A stretch of 64,000 nt of DNA from Oligoflexales bacterium (GTDB lineage: Bacteria; Bdellovibrionota_B; Oligoflexia; Oligoflexales; RGVZ01): contig CANLUT010000002.1 in NCBI GenBank assembly GCA_947494335.1, positions 558,001 to 622,000 of the forward strand, in the 5' to 3' direction. Each line of letters starts with the position of its first letter. The stretch's first letter is position 1. Below, in pieces: positions 36,765 to 48,400 of this stretch. The translations under genes and the position numbers were made by a program. The notes under the pieces were generated by a model. That model was not told where the DNA came from. It saw only the letters and a list, made by a program, of their open reading frames with translations, and searched no databases.

Positions 36765-38252
36765 ATGGATCTATTTGATCTGAAATTTCAAAGTAATTTA
36801 GCTGAGTTTAGTGACCTTGCAATACTAGGCCTAAGTTTTATCTTGGCCGCTCATATTCTGCTCAAAAAGCAGGAGCCAGTGGTTTGTTTGAGCTGGCTTC
36901 TAGGTGTTTCTACTTTTCCCCTTTTGACGGCTATTTGCTATGTCGGTTTTGGAATTAATCCTTTTGAGCAATATGCAGCCCGAAAGCGTGCGTCAAAACA
37001 CCTGGCGGGACTTCGCCGGGTTAGATTGCCGCGCGAACAGATTATCCACAGCAATGATATGGCGCTAAGATCTCATGATTTTTCAGGATTTGATCGGACC
37101 GCCTTGTGGGTATCCATGCTGCATGGCTCAGCGATTCAAACAGGTAACGAGGCGGAGATTCTTGTCAACAGTACGAGTGCCTTTGGAGCTGCGAAGGCTG
37201 CGATCGAGAGTGCAAAAGAATTTATTCTGATTCAGTTTTATCAGATTCAAGTCGACACAGTCGGTGTTCAGTTTTTGGATTTGCTTGCTGAAAAGTCGAA
37301 GGCGGGAGTCAAAGTTTATGTTTTGTTTGATGCCTTGGGGTCCCACCGCCTAAAGACCAGTTTGATTAGAAAGTATCGGGATAAAGGAATTGAAATCAAT
37401 CGGTTCCTGGAGGTGCATCCCATTAAAAGACGGTTTCAGATTAACTGGCGTAACCACCGTAAGCTCATCGTTGTCGATGGGCGAATAGCCTTTACTGGCG
37501 GCTTCAACGTCGGCCAAATGTATCTGGAGGGCCCCGACCCGGAACGTCCAAAATGGTTTGACCTGATCTTTCGAGTTAGGGGGAGCGTGATTGGAGATTT
37601 GATCGCAATTTTTGCGGAAGACTGGCATTTTACAACTGGAAAGACGATTCCCGCTGATTATCTTGAACGCCACCTTGAGAAGTCTCCTCCAAAGACTGAC
37701 TCAAAGAATCTTTTGCAGATTATTCCAAGTGGACCGTCGGAAAATAATGCTCCCTTCTATTCGACCTTTATCGGAGTGCTTCATGAGGCTAGGCGACGCG
37801 TTTGGATTATGACGCCTTATTTTGTTCCCGATAAGGAGCTTCTTCATGCTATGCGGATGGCGGTCGCTAGGGGTGTCCACGTACGCGTTATTGTTCCAAA
37901 ACACTCAAATCATCCAATTACGGACTTATGTGCACATTCTTACTTTGGGGAGCTTCATCGGTATGGTGTTGACCTCCAGCGATATGTGCCAGGTGTTTGT
38001 CATGGGAAGCTTTTGTTGGCTGACGATGATCTGATACTGGCAGGGTCGAGTAACTTGGATTATCGGAGTTTTTTCCTGAATTTCGAAACAGATCTGCTGA
38101 TGAGAGATCGCGCTCTTGCGGCTCAGATAAGCGAGATTTTGGAGGGGGTCTCTAAACATTGCGTTCCCCTTAGTCCGGATGATGTCTCGCCTAAGCGTGT
38201 TGCACGTTTGCTTTTTAGGCGAATTATGAGACTCTTTGCTCCGCTGATGTAA
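36765..38252 (+). CDS. cls: Cardiolipin synthase (phospholipase D family)
   Basis: A 495-residue membrane enzyme with two N-terminal helices and two HKD motifs: HRKLIVVDGRIAFTGG near residue 231 and HGKLLLADDDLILAGSSN near 412. This is the layout of bacterial ClsA, which joins phosphatidylglycerols into cardiolipin. No partner genes are next to it. It starts at ATG 36765, divergent from the mutase gene. Confidence 0.93.
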   Translation: MDLFDLKFQSNLAEFSDLAILGLSFILAAHILLKKQEPVVCLSWLLGVSTFPLLTAICYVGFGINPFEQYAARKRASKHLAGLRRVRLPREQIIHSNDMALRSHDFSGFDRTALWVSMLHGSAIQTGNEAEILVNSTSAFGAAKAAIESAKEFILIQFYQIQVDTVGVQFLDLLAEKSKAGVKVYVLFDALGSHRLKTSLIRKYRDKGIEINRFLEVHPIKRRFQINWRNHRKLIVVDGRIAFTGGFNVGQMYLEGPDPERPKWFDLIFRVRGSVIGDLIAIFAEDWHFTTGKTIPADYLERHLEKSPPKTDSKNLLQIIPSGPSENNAPFYSTFIGVLHEARRRVWIMTPYFVPDKELLHAMRMAVARGVHVRVIVPKHSNHPITDLCAHSYFGELHRYGVDLQRYVPGVCHGKLLLADDDLILAGSSNLDYRSFFLNFETDLLMRDRALAAQISEILEGVSKHCVPLSPDDVSPKRVARLLFRRIMRLFAPLM

Positions 38253-38284
38253 TTGCCAAGAATAGCGGAGGGCTAAGCTACTTC

Positions 38285-39283
38285 ATGTTTTGCTACTGGC
38301 AAAAACAGATTGTTCTGTGGTTTGTCGTCACTTTTTTCCTTCCGATAGAGGGCGTCGCTCGTCCTAGCAAGGAAGAGAAAGCCCGTCGACGGTCGGCTTT
38401 TTGGGGCGTCTTTTCTGACACATATCGCGCATCAGGGTGCCTTGGATTTAAACCGGTGGACCTCGCTTGTGCAAAAGCAGCGCTGAATGATGCTTTGGTT
38501 CATGCAGATGTTATTGAAATCTCAGTAACAGATAAGGATCTTGGTTTTTCAAAAAGACTGAAGTTAATTCAGGGAAAAGTTGATGCTGCAGATGTTCTGC
38601 AAGCTCAATCAGAGATCAAGGGGTTTTTGAGATCACTTTTTGTTGAGTTTGCCGAGGCATCAGCTCCCGTGGTGCAACCTGATAAAAATCTCGGACAGAA
38701 AGTGTACAAAGATTACTGTGCGAGCTGTCACGGTGACGAAATGAGTGGTCAAGGGAAACTAGCTGGGAAATTGAAGCGTATTCCGCCCTCACTTAACCGT
38801 AGCGATCGATCTGGCACTCAGTTTCCTTTTGGGATCTACGCAGTCATGATTCATGGTACAGATGATGGAGAAATGACATCCTTGTTGGATGTGTTGACAG
38901 TCGATGAGCTTTGGTCTGTTGCATTCTATGTTGCTAGCTTTCGTTTTAATGATCTGAAGTCTTTCGGAGACTCAGCTGAGCGCGAGAAGCTATTAGCCCA
39001 AGGCGATACATTTGCTTTGTCAGCTTTAGCGATGGCTACAGATGAAGACCTTGAAGCAATTTTACAAGGTCGCGGGATTTGTACCGAGTGTCAAAGCGCG
39101 CTTTATTCATTGCGCTCTGAATTTCCTTGGCAAGTGTCTACCAGCCGGCTGGATCCAGACGTTAAAGCACCTCGGGATCAGAGCGAGTACCGGGCTTTAG
39201 TGATTCTTTTAATTATGGTCATTTTAGTTTCTGCGGGGTTTATTTACATTCTCAAACGAACTGGTCGTGTCGACGATCGTTAG
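38285..39283 (+). CDS. Membrane-anchored cytochrome c
   Basis: A 332-residue protein with an N-terminal signal sequence, one complete heme motif CASCH near residue 145 (GQKVYKDYCASCHGDEMSGQG), and a C-terminal membrane helix (VILLIMVILVSAGFIYIL). A second Cys pair CTECQ near 266 lacks the His and is probably not a heme site. It may feed electrons to a terminal oxidase (inference). It lies 32 bases after cls. Confidence 0.8.
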   Translation: MFCYWQKQIVLWFVVTFFLPIEGVARPSKEEKARRRSAFWGVFSDTYRASGCLGFKPVDLACAKAALNDALVHADVIEISVTDKDLGFSKRLKLIQGKVDAADVLQAQSEIKGFLRSLFVEFAEASAPVVQPDKNLGQKVYKDYCASCHGDEMSGQGKLAGKLKRIPPSLNRSDRSGTQFPFGIYAVMIHGTDDGEMTSLLDVLTVDELWSVAFYVASFRFNDLKSFGDSAEREKLLAQGDTFALSALAMATDEDLEAILQGRGICTECQSALYSLRSEFPWQVSTSRLDPDVKAPRDQSEYRALVILLIMVILVSAGFIYILKRTGRVDDR

Positions 39284-39366
39284 CTTCACAAGAGAATGCT
39301 GAAATTACAGCAATTTAACGTGTTCTGATTAATTCTCAATGACGCCGCTTGTGCGTTGTCTGGTTT

Positions 39367-39392
39367 GTTGCTAAATCTGTCGATCTAGCAAC
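39367..39392 (+). repeat. Inverted repeat directly before tRNA-Arg
   Basis: GTTGCTA (39367-39373) and TAGCAAC (39386-39392) form a 7-bp repeat with a 12-base loop, ending 3 bases before the tRNA. It may be a processing or regulatory hairpin. Confidence 0.4.
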
Positions 39393-39395
39393 GAT

Positions 39396-39470
39396 GGTCC
39401 CGTGGTGAAATGGATCTCATGGCACCCTCCGAAGGTGTAGTTGCAGGTTCGATTCCTGCCGGGACCGCCA
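39396..39470 (+). tRNA. tRNA-Arg (CCG)
   Basis: A 75-nt tRNA with encoded CCA. The acceptor stem is GGTCCCG/CGGGACC, the anticodon stem is GCACC/GGTGT, and the loop CTCCGAA gives anticodon CCG. The T-arm contains GGTTCGATTCC. Confidence 0.95.
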
Positions 39471-39479
39471 TCCATGTGA

Positions 39480-39519
39480 AAAACGCCTCCGTCTCATGTT
39501 CCTGAGACGGAGGCGTTTT
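39480..39519. terminator. Bidirectional terminator between tRNA-Arg and YceI gene
   Basis: A 17-bp perfect stem (39480-39496 and 39503-39519, core GCCTCCGTCTCA) with a 6-base loop and A/T tracts on both sides serves the convergent tRNA-Arg and yceI-like gene. Confidence 0.92.
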
Positions 39520-39532
39520 ATTGAGATTGCAA

Positions 39533-40141
39533 TTATTTGGCAGCAAAAATGGCGGATGCAAATTGGAGTTTGACCGTTAGGTTAACTTTATCTGAGATCA
39601 TTTTGTCGCCTAGGTTTTTAAAAAACTTACCGGAGCCGTAGCGCACGTTCCATTTTGTACGATCGAACTCTAAGTCCGCGGTAGCTGTTTTGCCATCAAT
39701 GCTTGGCTTTGCGATAAAGTTGATTGGATGGGTTTCACTTTTGAGAGTTAGATCTGCGGTCACTTTGTAAGAGCCGTCCTTTTGAAGGCTGGCTTTTTTA
39801 AAAGTAAGAGTTGATGTTGGAAATTTTGCAACATCAAAGAAGTCGTCTGATTTCAAATGTCCGACCAATTTTGCGTTATATTCTTTATCAGTCAAATCAA
39901 GATTAATAATGGAAGCCATATCGACGACGACTTTGCCACCCGCGAGATTCTTACCATCCATCTGGACTTCGCCTTCTTTAATAGCGATGGTTCCATTGTG
40001 AGAACTACCTGTGACTTTACTTCCCTTCCACTCGACCACACTAGCGGCACTATCGATCATAAAAGACTTTGCGGCAAATGATGGTGTACCCGAAAACGAT
40101 ATAATGGCTGTTAAAGCTAAAAGCTTGATTGAACGGAACAT
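39533..40141 (-). CDS. YceI-family periplasmic protein
   Basis: A 202-residue protein with a signal peptide (LLALTAIISFSGTPSFA). The mature protein has the YceI beta-barrel signature: SVVEWKGSKVTGSSHNGTI, DLTDKEYNAKLVGHLKSDDFFDV and FDRTKWNVRYGSG. YceI proteins bind isoprenoid-type lipids such as ubiquinone-like chains in known cases. The ligand here is unknown, although menaquinone genes are present in the window. Confidence 0.9.
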   Translation of the reverse strand: MFRSIKLLALTAIISFSGTPSFAAKSFMIDSAASVVEWKGSKVTGSSHNGTIAIKEGEVQMDGKNLAGGKVVVDMASIINLDLTDKEYNAKLVGHLKSDDFFDVAKFPTSTLTFKKASLQKDGSYKVTADLTLKSETHPINFIAKPSIDGKTATADLEFDRTKWNVRYGSGKFFKNLGDKMISDKVNLTVKLQFASAIFAAK

Positions 40142-40220
40142 GAGAATCTCCTGGCTAAAAATTTTGACGATACGTTATCCAAACGTGGCTCCAAGGATAG
40201 CATTCTTTTTCTGATAATGT

Positions 40221-41597
40221 CTAGGCGCGCGGTCCAGTCATCATTGTTGAAATGTAGCGCTCTAAAACTGGTCTAGGAGCAAACGTGGCGTCCAGTTTCT
40301 GAAGGATGGTGAACAGTCCACCAATCTTTCTGTCCAAAAAAATCAGTTCCTGTGGAGGACGGCGAATGCCTTGTTCATACAGAAGACTCTTAACCTTATC
40401 GGCAGCTCGTTGTGCTAATTGGGTGCGTCCCCACATGTATGCGCTATCGTCCAAGAATGGTTCTGCAATCAGTTTTGAAATTGCATAAAAAGATTGAATA
40501 TCGGACTCTGTGTCATCGTCTCTCATAATTTTGAGTGATCTTAGAGCGTCAAATAGCCGTTGAGCGTCCTTCTTAAAAACAACTGCATCAATAATGGAAT
40601 GATAGTCTTTGACGAAGGATTGCGGAAATGTCCGGACTGCACCAAAATCAAGCAATACCCATTGATCCTGTCCGTCCTCACTGATCTTGATACGGTAATT
40701 TCCAAAGTGAGGATCTGTTTGCACAGTGCGAAACTTAAAAAATTCCATAAAGAAAAGTTCGAGTATCGCCTCTCCTAGCCGATCTCGACGAGATTGCGGG
40801 AGGTTCATGACGTCAGAGCTATCAACATCATATCCCTCCTGAAACGATGTAAAAATCACGCGCTTTGTTGAGAATTCTCTATTTACCTCCGGGACGACAA
40901 ACCGATTGTCGCTAGCAAGCCACTGTGCAAATTGCTCTGTTGCATCGGCTTCCTTTGAATAGTCGACTTCCCGGTGCAGCATGGCGCGTATCTCGGCAAA
41001 CAGTCCGTCAAGATTCATATCTTTAGGAATGAATCGAAGTATCGAAAAAATTCGCTTCAATATTGCCAAGTCGCTATCAATAGATTTATCGACACCGGGA
41101 TATTGAACTTTCATGCACCATGTATGCTTATCGCCTGGGACTTTAACCTTGTACACTTGGCCAATTGATGCGGCTCCTAACGGAGTTGGGTCTATGGAGA
41201 GCTGCGTAAATTTTTCCATCCCTAGTGATCTCTTCGTCGACGCCATCATGACTTCAAAACTCACAGGAGGTGAGTCTTTTTGCAGGGATTTCAGGATATC
41301 CCGGACCTCAGGTGGTAAAAAATGTTCGCCATAGATGCTGAATAGCTGACCCGCTTTTTGAAGAGATCCTTTCAATTTACCGAGTTCTGCTGTCAAGCGT
41401 GTTGCTTGATCAATTAGAAAACGCCGAGATAGCTCAGATTTTTCATCTGATTTGATAAAGCTTTTAATAGACAGTAGCGCAGCGTCAGCGCCGGCTTTAA
41501 GCGATAATGAGAGGAGCCGCGACGAGCGAGAGAAAGAGGATGTGATCAATTCATTTAGGATCCCATCGTCAGTATTTTTATTTTTCTTTCGCGCCAT
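40221..41597 (-). CDS. ABC1/UbiB-family atypical kinase
   Basis: About 458 residues. Family motifs are present: KxGQ (LKGSLQKAGQLFSIYG), the Ala-rich loop PLGAASIGQVYKVKV, MKVQYPG (invariant Lys), DPHFGNYRI and LLDFGAVR (DFG Asp). UbiB proteins aid ubiquinone or other isoprenoid-lipid metabolism. There is no clear C-terminal membrane helix, so it may be soluble. ATG 41597 is chosen for GAGGAG, 12 bases upstream; the ORF extension to 41711 would overlap the divergent gene. Confidence 0.85.
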   Translation of the reverse strand: MARKKNKNTDDGILNELITSSFSRSSRLLSLSLKAGADAALLSIKSFIKSDEKSELSRRFLIDQATRLTAELGKLKGSLQKAGQLFSIYGEHFLPPEVRDILKSLQKDSPPVSFEVMMASTKRSLGMEKFTQLSIDPTPLGAASIGQVYKVKVPGDKHTWCMKVQYPGVDKSIDSDLAILKRIFSILRFIPKDMNLDGLFAEIRAMLHREVDYSKEADATEQFAQWLASDNRFVVPEVNREFSTKRVIFTSFQEGYDVDSSDVMNLPQSRRDRLGEAILELFFMEFFKFRTVQTDPHFGNYRIKISEDGQDQWVLLDFGAVRTFPQSFVKDYHSIIDAVVFKKDAQRLFDALRSLKIMRDDDTESDIQSFYAISKLIAEPFLDDSAYMWGRTQLAQRAADKVKSLLYEQGIRRPPQELIFLDRKIGGLFTILQKLDATFAPRPVLERYISTMMTGPRA

Positions 41598-41687
41598 CTT
41601 GGAAATATCTCCTCTGTCTGGGAGAATTATAGGGAATATTTTTGAAAAAGTCGCTTTTACAGAGTTTACGATATTTGGGGGCAATAA

Positions 41688-42488
41688 ATGAAAATACTGA
41701 CTACGAAACAATTATTCCTCTCGTTGCACTTTTTCGTAGCCTTTTATTGCAGCAGTACACTCGCTAATCCTGTTTCTGTAGATATGGAGCTTCCCTACAA
41801 ATATATTAGCTTTATCGTGAAAGATGCTAAAACGGGCAAGCCGATCAGCGAAGGCCGCGAAGATCTCAGGCAAGAAAATGGTTATATGACAAAGACTACC
41901 AAGTACTGGCTATTTGGCGACCGAAATAAGTCCGTGATTCAGGAAGAGACATGTTCATTTGAGTTGAAATCGCTTCGGCCAAAATATTACAAATTCCAGA
42001 ACGCGAAGACTGGCGAATTTGTCTCGTTAACTGGGCCTAATGAGTCGGCCTTCGCCGAAAGTCTCCGTTACAAAGACGCTGCTGATAAACCAGAAGTTTC
42101 GGGCACATTCGCATGGAAAAGTGGCATGATTTTTGGCAAGACACTACATCATTTGATTGTCCGCTCCTGGCCAAAGCTGGTGAAAAATGATCATGAATCA
42201 TTCCCTCTCTATGTACCCATGAAGAGAGATCAGTATGTTTTCAGAGTTTCGAAAAAGTCCGATAAGACTGCAGGTGATGTCGTCACGAGAGTGATATCTC
42301 TTGAGCCAGATAACTGGGCTTTTAGACAGCTGGCTCCCTCCATGCTCTTCTTTTACGCCGAGAAAAACGGTGTACCGACAGTGGTTCGATATGAGGGTCC
42401 AACAACCGTCACAGTGGACAAGGACTCAGATCGCAAAGTGGTCATTGAATTCGCCTACGATTCCGAAATCTCAGGAGCTGCGCTTTAG
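41688..42488 (+). CDS. Exported protein of unknown function
   Basis: A 266-residue product with a signal peptide (LFLSLHFFVAFYCSSTLAN). The mature part is basic, with beta-rich stretches such as YKYISFIVKDAKTGKPISEG, which resembles an extracellular beta-sandwich, but I cannot name a family. It ends by overlapping the convergent giant lipoprotein gene by 4 bases. Confidence 0.6.
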   Translation: MKILTTKQLFLSLHFFVAFYCSSTLANPVSVDMELPYKYISFIVKDAKTGKPISEGREDLRQENGYMTKTTKYWLFGDRNKSVIQEETCSFELKSLRPKYYKFQNAKTGEFVSLTGPNESAFAESLRYKDAADKPEVSGTFAWKSGMIFGKTLHHLIVRSWPKLVKNDHESFPLYVPMKRDQYVFRVSKKSDKTAGDVVTRVISLEPDNWAFRQLAPSMLFFYAEKNGVPTVVRYEGPTTVTVDKDSDRKVVIEFAYDSEISGAAL

Positions 42489-45400
42489 GGCTTAGGCGAA
42501 GATTCCTCTGTTGGTGTCTCGCCAGGGTTGCGTCCGCATGCAGAGTATATTTTCATGTAGGACCATGATGTAGATTCGGGCATGAACTTAATCGTCTGGA
42601 TTTGGGCCTGTCGCAGTGCGAGGCAGGGGTCGCCCTTTTGCTGAAGGAAGCGATAGAAGTTTTTTGTGACAAAAAGTGTATCACTTTGGTTTTTAGGCGC
42701 ATCACTTCCGATGAAGTCTCTAATGCCTCGTTCAAATAGCGCTTCAGCAACAGTATCGCTATCGGTCGGTTGTGAAAAATACGCAAGCTTAATGCTGTCA
42801 TTACCAATCAATAATTCATCTACACGGATTGCCCCGGTCTTCGTCTGCTTCGAATTGAGCTGAATTTCAGATAGTTTTGGTTCAACGGCATTGGTGTCGT
42901 ATTTTGCCGAGATATGAAGAAGATTTTTGCCGCCCAAAGCAGCCTGTACTTTATTTTTCGACATGCCGTCATCATAGAGAATTTGGGAGTCTGGGAAGAA
43001 TCTTGGTAAAAGTGTACGCTCCTTAGAGAGAAATGATTTTTTATCTTGGGGAGTCAATACACCCAACACCTTGAGCAGACGGTTATCAGCAAAGTCAATA
43101 TTTTTTTGCTGCGGGGTTATATACCCAATGGGCAAATATGAGATTTCAACCGACTCAACCAGATATTTTCCTGATAGTTGTAATCCAGCAAATGGAATGG
43201 CAGATGTCGTTCGGGTGCTAATTACTCTGAGCCGATCAGAGCGGACAATATCTGCTTGTATCGGACGTAAAAGTGACTCCGAAAGTTGATTTAAAGATCT
43301 TTCTTGAATCTGTTTGTCGCCCAAAGAAAGATCTGTGAGAGTTCTCTCGAGCTCACTTCTCCGTAAATTTAGCTTTCTGTACTCAAGCTTTCGATTCACC
43401 AGGCGGAAAATATGGCTAGATCTTTCTCCGAAGAAATACGCAACAACCAGGCCATCCTTAGAGAGCTGGTTGGCCACATTAATAAACTTTTCTGCCCCTT
43501 TGGAAGAGCTTTTCCCTATATTGTACTCCTTGAGCTTTAACTCGAAATCCAAGGATGTCTCAAATGCCTGGTTCTTGAGATCACTTGATAAGAGCGCCTC
43601 AATATAGCGCTCATGAACATCTAGGTAAGATACTTGAGCAATCGAATTGGAGCTGAATTCGGCCTTTAATACGCCGACGGGCATCTTTGAAATATAGTCG
43701 TAGGACTGCTTTAGAAACTCGAGCGAGGTATTATACTTGTTCTGTTTTAGGGCCAGGAGTCCCAGTCCGTATTGAGCGCGCCACTTGAGATTCAAAATCT
43801 GAAATCGACCTGCTACGTCAAGAGCCACTGAGAGTTTCTTTTCCGCCTCTTCTGTTTGCCCCAGCATGACTAGAATGTCTGCCTCGACCAAAAGAGTAAA
43901 TATGTAGGCGTATCGAATACCTTTGATCACAGGTTTTGAAAGTGATTTATCTAACAGGACTCTGGCGCTTTTAGGGTCGCCGCTCATTCCAATGACAAGT
44001 GCAAGATTAGCGGTTTCTGTGATTGAGAAGGGAACATTTTGGGGATCAATTTTGGCTAGTTCTTCATTGATCGTTATCGCTGATTCGAACAGGGCGGCTG
44101 CCTTTGAGAACTCGCCCCATTGTCTATGCCAGTGGGCAAGGTTGTGCCGAAGGTCTCGTTCAACGATTTTCTGTTTTGTCTCGATCGCCTGTAAAATACT
44201 TGAGTTGAATAGCGCCAGGGATTCCGTTCGTTTTCCTTCTGCCGCCAAAATCATGGCCCTAAGATTGTTTGTTCTTAACTTAAGCGATGCGGAAGTCTGA
44301 TCGCTCTTAACTCGAGATATTTGCTTTGCGGCCTCGTTCAGATGAAACTTTGCCTCCGAGAGCCGACTTTGCCAATATAAAGACTCCGCAAGAGCATTAT
44401 GTAGTTCCGCAAGTTCGGTCGCGGCTAGGCGTGCGCTATCCTCTTTAAGTAATGCAATCAAAAGATTCTGAGCATTAGTTTCTTCATGAGACTGAATTAA
44501 AATTCGCGCTGTAACCAATCTAATTTCTAAGCGGACACTTTGACTATTTTGTACCAGTCCGATTTTGTCAGCCTCCGAAAGCAGTTTTTTTGCCTCGGCG
44601 AAGTCGAAAAGCTCATAGGCGTTAATCTTTGCTAATCTCAGATTGCATATGGCTAATTTTCCCCAGTCCTTAGCTTTTTGGTAATATCCCTTGGCAGTGA
44701 GAAGACTTTTAATTGCCTCATCAAATCTGCGCCTTTGCTGATGAATGATTCCCTGTAAATCATGGACTCTTGCCAAATCATCTGGCTTGAGTGTACTGGC
44801 CTGTTTTGATGAAAGAACCCGTGCCAAGATCCGCTCTGCATCGTCAAATCTTCCGCCTTTTTGTTGAATCTCAGCGGCTTCAATGTCCTTTAAAGTCGAT
44901 TGATCCTTTTTTAGTTCCTCAGAAAAGTGGCGTTGCGCATTCAAAAAGTAGACCAAGTCAGTTTTGTTATTTTGTTCAAGTGCAGTGTGATAGGCCAAGT
45001 TTGAGGCTTTATAAAGCTCCTCTTTGTTTCCTGAAAGCCATGCATAATAGAATGACTCGCGGGCTCGAAGGTATGCCAATTCCGGCTCCCCCGATCTTTT
45101 TGACGTCTCAGATTCAGCCATCGCCCGCTGAAAATATTTCGACGACTGCTCATTGGCTACCTTGGCATTAACCCCCGGGTATCCGATAATTAAGGCTTGA
45201 TCGAATAGATCCTGACTTACATCTTCCAATGGTGATTCATAAAATTGTGCCCTCAGAGACGTATTTGCAGTGTTCTCAATTTTTCTAGTGATGACGAGGG
45301 GTCTTGTTTTCCCTGTAGCCACGCCCTGCAAAAATCCCCGGAAAAACTGTGATCCAGAATCATTTTCTGAGATTAGCTCTGCATCAAAATGAAGAGGGCG

Positions 45401-48400
45401 ATTGGCGATGATGTTTGGTAGAAAATCTGGGCTTGGAATAAACGAGATGGTTAATTTAGGACGCGACTTCGACCACCTGAGGATTTGTTCAAAGATCAAA
45501 GTGTTATCGGTTACAACATAGAGGCGGTCGATGGTTTTATTGCCCACCCGCTCGTTTAGAATTTTACTGATTGAATTTTGGTTGACGGATTTTGTCTCTG
45601 AATCAGGTGCAATGGTTCGGATTCCTTCTTCTCCCATTGGAGAAATGAAAGACAGGGTGACGACTCCGTCATCACCTTTGTAGAACGTGACCATAACTTC
45701 TGAGGCATTGAGAGCTGCGCCAATTCGCTCCGCTTTTCCAATTCGGAACAGCTCAGAAACCTGAGACGTTATTTGATTTTGGCTTTCGCCCTGGCCTCCT
45801 TGAATGATGAGGCGAGACATGATCGAAAAGTATTGGCGTAGAAGTCGTAACTTAGCGTCGGCGTCAGCATCGTTTTTGGCCAGTTGTGTCTCCACACATG
45901 TGCGCATTAATGTGGCATCGTTTTCAAGGATCTTTCCTCCTGAGCTTACATGAGAGGATAAAGCCTCGATGGCTTGGGTGCACAGACCTCGTGTGGCCAG
46001 GTATTTCCAGGCAAGACCAGGCCTTGAGACGGCGGATCTTCGAAACTCAATGTGTGAGCTGAGAATTTCCTGGCGATTTGGATTCTTAGCAGCCTCGTCA
46101 CGATCCAGATTTAGGTTCGCGCTATTGACGAATGGTAGCTCTAGCCCGAGTTTCTGCGCCAAGAGGATCGACTCCTGAAACTTTGACTGCGCGATCGATC
46201 GTCTTTCATCTGTGGTGAGAATGTCTGAGGATATAATCTGTGCTAGTACCGAGTTCAGCGCAGCAGCGGCTAGCGATGCGTCACGATTACCAGAGGCCAC
46301 TGGTTTTGAAAGTTCGTTGAGGGCCTGCGTTAACTGCTTTTCAATTTGGGCTTGCTCTTCTTTTGGTAGGGTCTTTAAGTCAGCGCGTCGAAGCTGAGTT
46401 CGCGCAAGGTCAAGAAGATTTATCCATTCAGACCTCGATGGGAACTCCTGGCCTTTTGAACGTAGGGTCTGCGCATATCCTAAACCTTCACTAAAATGCT
46501 TCATTGCTTCTGGAAGCTGCCCCATGTTGGCGAGAAGGTATCCGAGATTATTATGAGACACTGCAAGATCTTCTGATAAATAGCCTTCTCCAAATCCGAA
46601 TTTTTTTCCTCTTTTACGTTTCTCGTTTAGAAGCGCTATTTTCTGAATCAACTCGTCCTGCGCCTTTTTCAGGTCCCCTTGTCCTTCCCGTATTTGAGCT
46701 CTGAATGAGGCGATCTGAATTTTTTGATCTAAAGAGGTGAAACCCCGCGCCGCAGAATTCTCGCCAGCTATATCAATAAGAATTCCGTCGGATGTCTTAA
46801 GGTTATCTTCAGTTTTGATTTCGGCTAACAGGATTTCTGCTTTTGCGTATTGCTCGAGCGCCTGTTCACGTTTGCTGGCCATCATGAAGCAGTAGGCAAT
46901 ATTGATTCTTGTTGTGACCAAGTTGGCCTTGTTTCCCAGTTTTGATTGAACCTCAAGAAGTTTAGAGTAGGCTACCCTTGCTTCTTCGACTTTCCCTTGC
47001 TCCCGTAAGGTCAATGCGAGTGCGTCAATAGCGTAAGCCTTATCGATGTCGCTACCGTATGATATTGCAAGCTGCAGTGAGCGTTTTTGCATCGTTTCGG
47101 CTACTTTCAATTCGTCAGCAAAAAACGCAGAACGACCAGCATGGCGGAATAAACGCATTTCAGATCTCTGGTCAGCAAATGGTCTAAGCTGCAGCATAGA
47201 TATGCGCCTCAGGTAGTGCCTCAGGCTCAGAGTAAAGGTTTGGTTTTCAAAATACGAGTTAGCTAATTGGAGTGAGAGCTCGGCCTTATCGGCTGATTCC
47301 TCGTCTGCTAAGTAGTATGCCGTCAAGCTTGAATCGATGGAGAGTTCGAACCAATTGGGGTCTGAAAATCCAAAAAATGACTTTGTATTGGTCCAGGAGG
47401 ATGCGAGCCTTCCTGTAAATGATTTGTCCATGCTTTCAGCTTGAGCGCTGTGCGCCTTTTCAAGATAGAGTTTTCCAAGAAGTTTGTGGAACTGCGGTAT
47501 TTGTCCGTTTATCTGCCTAGCGTTTTCCAGAATTTCAATAGCCTCCGAGATAGCTTTTGTCCTTATACTGGATGTTGTTCGTTTCTGTTTTTGCAATGCA
47601 TAGGCGAGTAAGTAAAGTCGAACGGGATCTCGCGGCGCTTCTTCCGACAAGGTCCGTCGAGATTTTATCGTGGTTGAAAGCTCATCCAGAACTTCAGCAA
47701 CATCAATCATGCCTTCTTGAGCCGATATGTTGCCTGGATTGATCTCCGTAGATTTTTCAAATGCTCTTCGAGCAAGTGCGCTTTCACCTTCGTTTAGAAG
47801 AATTCGACCACGCCTGACATAAAATTCCGATTCCATTTGAGCCGCTTCGCTGCGATCTGAATAGGTAGATTTTTTTATTGCTTCGCGCAAATCGTCAAAA
47901 ACAGCGAGAACGATTGAAATTCGACCATTCGATTCTTCTCTTTTTATCAGAAACCGGGCGGCTTCAAGATATATGTGAGGCGGGGCCTCTGCTTCCTTTA
48001 AAAGTAATCTGTATTCGCTACTCGCAGCGTCCGCCTTATCGGTTAGTGCCATGACTTCGCCAAGGCGTTTTCGAATGTACCCACGAAGCGTTCCCGACCC
48101 TCGACATCTTTCTAAAATGTCATTCAATTTCGAAATGGCCTCTGGATCATTTGGTTTTATTGCGTCCATGAGGTCGATGGCAGCATAGTGTAGCGTCGTC
48201 TTTTCTCCCGGAAATTTGCGCTCTAATTGGATTAGAACGGCTGTTGCCTCTTGGAGTCGTCGTCTTGCGGCTTCAATGCGAACCAGGTAGCCTAATGCCT
48301 TGGCTGCGTCATATTGATGGTGAGACGACTCCCCCGCAATAGATCTCAAAGTGATTTCAGCCAAGCGAAAGTCGCCCTTCGTTGCTGCGATTTCACTCAA

